From positions 62,001 through 126,000 of the forward strand of contig JAFUTH010000001.1 of NCBI GenBank assembly GCA_017484285.1: DNA of 64,000 nt, read 5' to 3'. A model generated the notes under the pieces. That model was given only the letters and a program-made list of their open reading frames with translations, had not been told where the DNA came from and searched no databases. This stretch comes from Treponema sp. Lineage in GTDB: Bacteria; Spirochaetota; Spirochaetia; Treponematales; Treponemataceae. Within the stretch, counting starts at the first letter, position 1. Each line of letters begins with the position of its first letter. This document shows positions 50,619 to 57,424 of the stretch, in pieces. The translations under genes and the position numbers were made by a program.

Positions 50619-52991
50619 ATGAAGAACATTACACTCACTGAAAAACGACTTATCACTTCGGCTCTGCCGTATGTAAACAATATCCCGCATCTCGGAAACC
50701 TGATTCAGATGCTTTCCGCTGATGTGTTCGCCCGATTCTGCCGTTCACGCGGCTACGAGACGATGTATGTCTGCGGCACTGACGAATACGGCACGGCGAC
50801 CGAAACAAAAGCCCTGCAAGAAAAAAAGAGTCCGCGCGAACTCTGCGATTATTACTATGCGATTCACAAGGAAATTTACGAATGGTTTGACATCGCGTTT
50901 GATAAATTCGGCCGCACCTCAAACGAAGAATGCACCGAAATCACGCAGTCGATGTTCAACGATTTGGACAAGAACGGCTTTATCAAGGAGCACACTTCAA
51001 AGCAGCTTTTCTGCCCCAAGTGCAACATGTTCCTTGCCGACCGCTATGTTGACGGCGAGTGCCCAAAGTGCCACGCCCCAGACGCGCGCGGCGACCAGTG
51101 CGATTCATGCGGAACGCTCCTTGACCCAACTCAGCTTTTAAAGCCCCGCTGCCACACCTGCGGTTCAACTCCCGAAGTGCGCGAAACGAAACACCTCTAC
51201 ATCGACCTTCCTTCAATCGCTCCCAAGCTCGAAGAATGGATGGAGAAAGCGAGCAAGGAAGGAAAATGGGCGCAGAACGCAATCCAGATGACAAAGGCAT
51301 GGATTCGCGACGGCTTGAACGAGCGCGCAATCACCCGCGACTTGAAGTGGGGAATCCCCGTGCCAAAAGCGGGCTACGAAAACAAAGTCTTCTATGTGTG
51401 GTTCAACGCGCCAATCGGCTACATGTCAATCACAAAGCAGCTCGCTGACGAAATGAAAGCGGCTGGCAAAGAATCATTCGACTGGAAAAAATGGTGGCTT
51501 CCGAGCGAAAGTGCCGAAAAGACCGCGGGCGAATTGAAACTCTTCCAGTTCATCGGAAAGGACAACATTCCGTTCCACACGGTCGTTTTCCCGTGCTCAG
51601 AAATCGGAACGGGGCGCGATTACACGAAGCTCTTCCACATGAGCAGTACCGAATTCTTGAACTATGAAGACGGAAAATTCTCTAAGTCTAAGGGCGTGGG
51701 CGTATTCGGAAGCGATGCAAAAGAGAGCGGAATTCCGAGCGACGCATGGCGGTTCTACATCTACTACAACCGCCCGGAAAACCAGGACTATCAGTTCACT
51801 TGGAAGGACTTCCAGGAAAAATACAACAAAGAGCTTATCGGAAACTTGGGAAACCTCGTAAACCGAACGCTTCTTTTCATCAACAAAAACTACGGCGGAA
51901 AAATCCCTGCGGGAAAGAAAGACGAGACTTTGTGGAGCGAAGTCTTGGCTCATGAAGCAAAAGTGACCGAATACCTTGAATGGGCGGAACTCAAAGACGC
52001 GTTCCACGAGATTTTTGCGATTTCTGACCTCTGCAACAAGGCGTTTCAGGCGGCAGAGCCGTGGAAAGCGGTCAAAACGAACAAAGAGGTCGCCGACAAT
52101 GTGCTGTACAACCTCGCGTATGTGATTAAAGACCTCATGATTATGATTCAGCCGTATCTTCCGAAGTATTCACAGGTCGTGGCAGGCTACTTGGGTCACA
52201 CGATTTATGACGCACACTTTGGAACAGAAGGCAAAGACGGAAGCCTCACTTGGGCGGATTTAGGAAAACTTGAAGGCTTGGACACGATTTCTGAGACCGC
52301 CGTGTACTTCACTCCGCTCGACAACAAGGCAACCGATGCGTTCCGCGAAAAGTTCAGCGGGCAAGCCGCTGACGGAAAGCAGGGTGAGGCTTCGACAGGC
52401 TCAGCCACCGAAAAAGCAAAGAATCAGCAGAAAAAACAAGAGAAAAAGGCCGAGCCGAAAGAAGAAAAGCCAGCCCTCACTCTAGAAGAACAGATTGCTT
52501 TCTTCAACGCGAACATTGAGCTTAAAGTCGCAAAAATCACCGACATCAAGCCGAATCCTGACGGCGACAAGCTCTACATCGAGACGATGGACGACGGAAG
52601 CGGAACGCCGCGAACAATTCAGTCGGGATTGCGAAAATATCTTACCGAGGCGGATTTGCTCGGAAAACATGTCGTGATTGCCGCAAACCTCGCACCCCGA
52701 AAAATGCGCGGGGTTGAAAGCTACGGAATGCTCCTTGCCGGCGACTATACCGACGAAAACGGCAAAGAGTGCGTGGAAGTGCTTGACGCTTCATGGGCAG
52801 CTCCCGGAACAAAGGTCGTGCTTGAGGGCGCAGATGTGAACGCCGTTAAAAAAGCTGAAATCACAGGAGACGAGTTCTTCTCGGTCGCGATTGAGGCGAA
52901 AGACGGAGTAGTGCAGATTGCGGGAAAGAAACTCCTCGCAGATGGCAGAGAAATCAAGACCGAAAAAGCCCTGAACGGCGAGATTGGCTAA
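50619..52991 (+). CDS. metG: Methionyl-tRNA synthetase
   Basis: The 790-residue class I synthetase charges tRNA-Met. The HIGH motif reads HLGN (residues 24-27), four CxxC knuckles (about 126-185) give a double zinc site, and the KMSKS motif reads KFSKSKG (about 350). After the anticodon-binding helical domain there is a Lys/Glu-rich linker (about 595-625) and a C-terminal Trbp111-type OB domain (about 630-735) that binds tRNA and dimerises. A further 50 residues follow. The length is normal for the two-domain form. Confidence 0.96.
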   Translation: MKNITLTEKRLITSALPYVNNIPHLGNLIQMLSADVFARFCRSRGYETMYVCGTDEYGTATETKALQEKKSPRELCDYYYAIHKEIYEWFDIAFDKFGRTSNEECTEITQSMFNDLDKNGFIKEHTSKQLFCPKCNMFLADRYVDGECPKCHAPDARGDQCDSCGTLLDPTQLLKPRCHTCGSTPEVRETKHLYIDLPSIAPKLEEWMEKASKEGKWAQNAIQMTKAWIRDGLNERAITRDLKWGIPVPKAGYENKVFYVWFNAPIGYMSITKQLADEMKAAGKESFDWKKWWLPSESAEKTAGELKLFQFIGKDNIPFHTVVFPCSEIGTGRDYTKLFHMSSTEFLNYEDGKFSKSKGVGVFGSDAKESGIPSDAWRFYIYYNRPENQDYQFTWKDFQEKYNKELIGNLGNLVNRTLLFINKNYGGKIPAGKKDETLWSEVLAHEAKVTEYLEWAELKDAFHEIFAISDLCNKAFQAAEPWKAVKTNKEVADNVLYNLAYVIKDLMIMIQPYLPKYSQVVAGYLGHTIYDAHFGTEGKDGSLTWADLGKLEGLDTISETAVYFTPLDNKATDAFREKFSGQAADGKQGEASTGSATEKAKNQQKKQEKKAEPKEEKPALTLEEQIAFFNANIELKVAKITDIKPNPDGDKLYIETMDDGSGTPRTIQSGLRKYLTEADLLGKHVVIAANLAPRKMRGVESYGMLLAGDYTDENGKECVEVLDASWAAPGTKVVLEGADVNAVKKAEITGDEFFSVAIEAKDGVVQIAGKKLLADGREIKTEKALNGEIG

Positions 52992-54312
52992 GATTGTGTC
53001 AACACACATCTACTTTTTCGACTGCGACGGCGTAATCATCAATTCTGGCGCGGATTTGGCTTCGAGCGTAAACGAAACGCTAAAAGCTTTCGGCTACTGG
53101 ACTTTGAGCGAAGAGCAGGTCATTTCGTTTATCGGTGACGGGGCGAGGAATCTGCTTCTTCGCTCGCTCAAAGCAAGCACGAAAAATAAATTCAACATCG
53201 AAAGCGAGCGGCGGCAAAAAGAATTTGAAGAGATTTTCGCGTGGTATTTGCAATATTACACGGAGCATCCTGTCGAAAAAACGATTCTCTACGCGGGAAT
53301 CAAGGAACTTCTGCGCGTTCTCAAAGAAAAGGGAAAGCATGTCGTCCTCATCACGAACAAGCCCGCCTCAATCGCACGGCTGATTCTCGAAAAACTTGAA
53401 GTCTATTCGTATTTTGACCTTATCATCGGACCCGACACAAAAGACGAAAACGGCAACGAAATCGCTTTAAAGCCTGCAACGGACGGTTTTGAATTCGCGC
53501 TTCGGGAACTGAACAAACGGAATAAAACGAATTTTACGGCGGAAAACGCAATCATGTTCGGAGACAGTGCGAGCGACATCATCGCAGGAAAAGCGTTCGG
53601 CTGTAAAACAGTGGCGTGCAGGGGAGGGCTTGGCAACAAGGAAAAACTGCTCGCCGAGCACGCCGACTTCTGCTTTTCGGTGGCAAGCGAAATCGAAAAA
53701 TTCATCGACATTCTTTCAAAAGAAGATATTTCAGACGAAGATTTTGCGCTTATAAAAGACTACGCGATGCATAATGAAGTGCCAATTATGCAGGACGAGG
53801 GGAGCGACTTTATCTGCGAGTACATACAATCTCACGGCATAAAGCGGATTCTTGAAATCGGAACGGCTATTGGCTATTCCGCCGTGAGGTTCGCAAAACT
53901 AAATCCCAAAATCCGCGTGACTTCAATCGAAATCGACGAAGAACGCTATGCCGAAGCCTTGAAGAATGTCGAAAAAAACGCGCTCACGGACAGAATCACG
54001 CTCATTTTAGGCGACGCGCTCACAGAAGAAATTACAGGCTCGTTCGACCTCATCTTCATTGACGCGGCAAAGGCACAGTATCAGAAATTCTTCGAGAAAT
54101 TCAAGGAAAACCTTGCCCCAAACGGCGTGATTGTGAGCGACAACCTTTCATTTCATGGCATGGTCGATGATTTGAGCCTCACGCACAACTACAGCACGAA
54201 AAAACTCGTGAAGAAAATCCGCAAATACCGCGATTTTTTGAAGGCGAACGAGGAATTCGAGACGGAGTTTTTTGACAAAGGCGATGGGATTTCGGTGAGC
54301 TGGAGAAGGTGA
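52984..54312 (+). CDS. Fusion of HAD phosphatase and SAM-dependent O-methyltransferase
   Basis: The 442-residue product has two enzyme domains. Residues 9-235 are a HAD hydrolase of the phosphoglycolate-phosphatase (Gph) type, with YFFDCDGVIINSG (motif I), VVLITNKPASIARL (motif II) and IMFGDSASDIIAG (motif IV). Residues 250-440 are a class I methyltransferase of the YrrM/TrmR/catechol-O-methyltransferase group, with ILEIGTAIGYSAVRF, VTSIEIDEERY and LIFIDAAKAQYQKFF. The start is TTG 52984 or GTG 52996; both overlap or touch the metG stop, so translation is probably coupled. The TrmR-like half would act on wobble uridine of tRNA; the combination is unusual. Confidence 0.85.
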   Translation: MAKIVSTHIYFFDCDGVIINSGADLASSVNETLKAFGYWTLSEEQVISFIGDGARNLLLRSLKASTKNKFNIESERRQKEFEEIFAWYLQYYTEHPVEKTILYAGIKELLRVLKEKGKHVVLITNKPASIARLILEKLEVYSYFDLIIGPDTKDENGNEIALKPATDGFEFALRELNKRNKTNFTAENAIMFGDSASDIIAGKAFGCKTVACRGGLGNKEKLLAEHADFCFSVASEIEKFIDILSKEDISDEDFALIKDYAMHNEVPIMQDEGSDFICEYIQSHGIKRILEIGTAIGYSAVRFAKLNPKIRVTSIEIDEERYAEALKNVEKNALTDRITLILGDALTEEITGSFDLIFIDAAKAQYQKFFEKFKENLAPNGVIVSDNLSFHGMVDDLSLTHNYSTKKLVKKIRKYRDFLKANEEFETEFFDKGDGISVSWRR

Positions 54313-54574
54313 AGGCTCGTATTGCAAATTTGGGCAAATCCACTTTCCAAAAGTGAATTTGTCTAGTAGTATATGGTAGCGGCATACGAAAGAGCTAAAA
54401 ATATGAGTTCTAACATTGTTTTGATTGTCATGTCTTGATGCAAGTTAAGCGTAGCAATCAGAGTAGTCTTAGTTTTCCTATTTTCTTGATTCTTTGTCCT
54501 AAGCCAGACAATCTAATTTTCTCATTTTGTTTGCACGGGATTCGTGTGCCTAAATCTATTTTTAGGAGCAATGT
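54313..54574. other. Non-coding gap at the left edge of the accessory island
   Basis: No gene, tRNA or clear promoter is seen in these 262 bases. An imperfect hairpin (CAAATCCACTT with AAGTGAATTTG, 54336-54362) follows the fusion gene but lacks a T run. AGGAG before the next ATG is the only obvious signal. Confidence 0.5.
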
Positions 54575-55732
54575 ATGAACAGGGAAGAAATCGACTATGT
54601 TCAAAGTTCAATCGGATATCAGTTTAAAAATCTGACACTTTTACAGCAGGCATTTACGCGGAAATCGTATTCAGCGGAGCACCCCGAGGCACAGGACAAC
54701 GAAGTCCTTGAATTCTACGGCGATGAAGTGTTGGATTTGTATGTCACGAAACTGATGTATAAAAAATTCTCAAAAATCGAGAACGGCGAGCTTGTTTCTG
54801 AGAAAAACGAGGGCGACTTGACAAAATTGAAGTCGGCTTTCGTCAGCAAAGAAACGCTTGCGCACAGTGTTCATAATTTCGGGTTTTCCGAATTCTTGTA
54901 CATAGGGAACAGCGACATCAAAAATGACGCGAAAAACAGTGCGTCCGTGAATGAGGATTTGTTTGAAGCGATTGTTGGTGCGGTTGCCGTTGACTGCGAC
55001 TGGGATTTTTCCGTGCTTGAAAAAGTCTGCGAGAAAATGTTGCAGATGGAAACGGTGAATAATTATGTCGCCGTGCTTGTTCACCAGAAATCGCATGAAC
55101 TTGGTTTTGGCGAGCCTCTTTATCGTTGTGGCGAATATCAGTCTGACAGTCCCGATGCTTTCAGAAGTTTTGAGAACTTGTGGGAAACTCGTATCGGAAA
55201 CAGACGATGGGGAGCTTCTTCCAAAAATCCAAAGACTGGCTTGCATGACTATTCCATAAAAATCGGGGAGCATTTTTTTGTCGGAACTGGCGATGATGTT
55301 TTTCACGCAAAATTAGCGGTTGATAAAAAAGCGTATATGTTCCTTGTGCATGAAGAGATTAAGCGGAAACTACGAGCGGTTGATTATACAAATCCTGTGA
55401 GCCAACTCCATGAATTCATGCAGAAAAAAATAATTTTTGAGCCGCGATATGAATTTTTTGAGTATCACGATTCAAACGGAAACCCGATTTGGCGATGTTC
55501 TGTTTCTCTCGAAGGTATGTCCGAAAAATTTGTTGCTGAGGGAGTCTCAAAGAAAGATGTAAAACAAGAAGCGGCGGGAAAATTGCTCCATGCTTTTGTC
55601 GAGACGGCTGTTGAAGAATCGGAGGAATGGAAAATTCCGCATTATTATTCGGGGTTTGCTCGCTTTTGGTCTGATGAACAGAAAAAGGAACTGGACGAAG
55701 AGTTTAACAGAGCGTTTCCAGATTGGCATTAA
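54575..55732 (+). CDS. RNase III-like protein with double-stranded-RNA-binding regions
   Basis: Residues 5-150 of this 385-residue protein form an RNase III domain: NEVLEFYGDEVLDLYV (about 43-58, in place of NERLEFLGDAVL) and NEDLFEAIVGAVAVD (about 126-140) keep the acidic residues that bind metal. A C-terminal dsRNA-binding domain (about 285-355) starts NPVSQLHEFMQKK and ends SKKDVKQEAAGKLLHAF. The middle (about 165-265) contains GTGDDVFHAKLAVDKKAYMFL, which looks like a second, degenerate dsRNA-binding domain. Housekeeping RNase III is about 230-250 residues and has one such domain, so this is an accessory version. AGGAG precedes the ATG. Confidence 0.82.
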   Translation: MNREEIDYVQSSIGYQFKNLTLLQQAFTRKSYSAEHPEAQDNEVLEFYGDEVLDLYVTKLMYKKFSKIENGELVSEKNEGDLTKLKSAFVSKETLAHSVHNFGFSEFLYIGNSDIKNDAKNSASVNEDLFEAIVGAVAVDCDWDFSVLEKVCEKMLQMETVNNYVAVLVHQKSHELGFGEPLYRCGEYQSDSPDAFRSFENLWETRIGNRRWGASSKNPKTGLHDYSIKIGEHFFVGTGDDVFHAKLAVDKKAYMFLVHEEIKRKLRAVDYTNPVSQLHEFMQKKIIFEPRYEFFEYHDSNGNPIWRCSVSLEGMSEKFVAEGVSKKDVKQEAAGKLLHAFVETAVEESEEWKIPHYYSGFARFWSDEQKKELDEEFNRAFPDWH

Positions 55733-55762
55733 AATCAAAAAACAAGGAGTGTAAAATTAATT

Positions 55763-56656
55763 ATGGGAAAGGTAATTTGGTATAGCAAGCCGCTGTCGGA
55801 AATGTGGGAACAGTACAATAAATTTAACCGCCAAACGAAAGGAACTGTAGATGAATTTTATGCTGAAAAGAACAAGCAAATCTTTTCAAATCCGTTCATA
55901 TCTTCTGGTGATATACAGAGCCATGCAAGCATTCTTGATTTATGGCGGTTAGACGCACACAAAAAATTCATGCACCTCTATTTCAAGACAAAGGAATTGA
56001 GAGACTTTTTAGCAGATATGAGACTGGCAGATTTAGACGGAATTATTGAATTCTTGTTTGAATCTGGGGAAACATTTCTTTTTTCACCAAGTATGGACGG
56101 AGTACCTTCTTTTGGCACTGCAAAAAAGGAAAAAATTCAAGGCTATTCTTTTGGTATTCATGTTCCTTATGAAAAGGAATCAAAAGGATATGCTTTTCAG
56201 TTGCTGTATAATGAAAGAAAAGAACTGACTTTAATTTGGGCTGTCGGGCAAAATGAAGGTTGGTGTTCTGCTGATAATTACAAGTATAACTTGCAAAATA
56301 AAGCTGAGCACTCTGAATTTCTTGCAAAAATCTTTCGTTTAGCAATAAACACGATTGCATATATGAAAGTTTTCCCCGAATGTGTGAAGGAAGGAGTTCC
56401 GAAAACTGAACAATCTGACTGTGCCTACACACTGGAAGTATCGGAAAAAGTCATAGAGCCAGTTGCGAATTCCGAAACAAACAGAATGGTTTCTCCGCAT
56501 TTTAGAAAAAGCTACTTCAAACGGCTTACTTCTGACTTTTACACGCATAAAAAAGGACAAGTCATCTTTGTTTCTGAAACTATGGTGAACGGAGTGGCAA
56601 AAACAGTCGAAAAGTCAAAAGATGAAAGAAAATTAAATGATTTTTCGGAAAAGTAA
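55763..56656 (+). CDS. Unknown protein with a C-terminal basic motif
   Basis: I do not recognise this 297-residue protein. It has no signal peptide or membrane segment. The first 200 residues are mixed alpha/beta. The end is distinctive: SPHFRKSYFKRLTSDFYTHK and GQVIFVSETMVNGVAKTV (about 244-283), a short basic beta-hairpin region that I have a weak memory of seeing at the ends of phage- or plasmid-linked hypothetical proteins. AGGAG lies upstream, but 13 bases from the ATG. It is AT-rich compared with metG. Confidence 0.7.
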   Translation: MGKVIWYSKPLSEMWEQYNKFNRQTKGTVDEFYAEKNKQIFSNPFISSGDIQSHASILDLWRLDAHKKFMHLYFKTKELRDFLADMRLADLDGIIEFLFESGETFLFSPSMDGVPSFGTAKKEKIQGYSFGIHVPYEKESKGYAFQLLYNERKELTLIWAVGQNEGWCSADNYKYNLQNKAEHSEFLAKIFRLAINTIAYMKVFPECVKEGVPKTEQSDCAYTLEVSEKVIEPVANSETNRMVSPHFRKSYFKRLTSDFYTHKKGQVIFVSETMVNGVAKTVEKSKDERKLNDFSEK

Positions 56657-56686
56657 TTGTATAATTTAATACAGAGGAGCATTTTT

Positions 56687-57079
56687 ATGAAAAAGATACA
56701 TACAATAAATATAGTATTTGTGACATTCGTCTTGTTTTTAAGTTGCCAAAGCAACGGTTTTTTGATGGGAAAAGCAAAAGTTACAATGCTTACGGAAGAA
56801 ACATATTCTGCGAAAACTGAAGATGCCCAAATCGATGTATATTATACGAACAGACCAAATAAAAACTATATTGAATTGGCACAAATAACTTGCGAAGATA
56901 CAGAAGATGATTGGTGCCTAAAGCAGATAAAAATAAAAGCAAGAGAAATTGGTGCAGACGGGATAATAATTTTAGGAAAAGCAGCATCGGCTGGCGTTGG
57001 CGTTCCTGTCGGAAATATGTATTTTGTTTCAGATGAAGCCTATGGTATGAAAGCAATAGCGATTAAATATACAGAGTAA
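56687..57079 (+). CDS. Small lipoprotein of unknown function
   Basis: ATG 56687 has GAGGAG upstream, whereas an in-frame ATG at 56657 has none. The 130-residue product has the lipobox LFLSC (Cys about 19). The mature part contains IELAQITCEDTEDD and QIKIKAREIGADGIIILG, a pattern also found in small secreted proteins of the heavy-metal/YbjQ-like or DUF4156-like type, without a defined role. It sits inside the accessory island. Confidence 0.7.
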   Translation: MKKIHTINIVFVTFVLFLSCQSNGFLMGKAKVTMLTEETYSAKTEDAQIDVYYTNRPNKNYIELAQITCEDTEDDWCLKQIKIKAREIGADGIIILGKAASAGVGVPVGNMYFVSDEAYGMKAIAIKYTE

Positions 57080-57100
57080 TTTTTATAACGGAGGTGATGT

Positions 57101-57376
57101 ATGATTTTTGACTATTCCGATGGCGATTTCATTATGCCTATGAATGACAATATGGGCATGGATTCTGACGGCAATCTCCATATGCGCATGGGGGATAATT
57201 ACTCTATGGATATGGAAAGCGGCGACCTTCATTTTACTTCCCCGTGGAAAAGAACTGATGACACAGATGATTCCTCTGCATTTAACAGTCATAACAGTTT
57301 TGGCTCAGATGTAAGTGATGACGACTCCGACGATGATTTCTTCGGCTTGGGGAATTTGTTTGGCAGATTGTGGTAG
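57101..57376 (+). CDS. Small methionine- and aspartate-rich protein
   Basis: The 91-residue product has a strong ribosome binding site (CGGAGGTGATGT). It is very acidic and has many methionines in its first half (MPMNDNMGMDSDGNLHMRMG), then a DSDDDSDDDFFGLGN stretch. I recognise no family. The methionines could bind copper or form a flexible strand, which is speculation. Confidence 0.6.
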   Translation: MIFDYSDGDFIMPMNDNMGMDSDGNLHMRMGDNYSMDMESGDLHFTSPWKRTDDTDDSSAFNSHNSFGSDVSDDDSDDDFFGLGNLFGRLW

Positions 57377-57424
57377 GACTATTTTTGCAACTTTTTATTC
57401 AAAACGAAAATCTTGGTGATTTTT

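Noticed and set aside
54313-54574. A tRNA gene as integration site at the left edge of the island
   Set aside because: I looked for a T-arm consensus and an acceptor stem and found neither.
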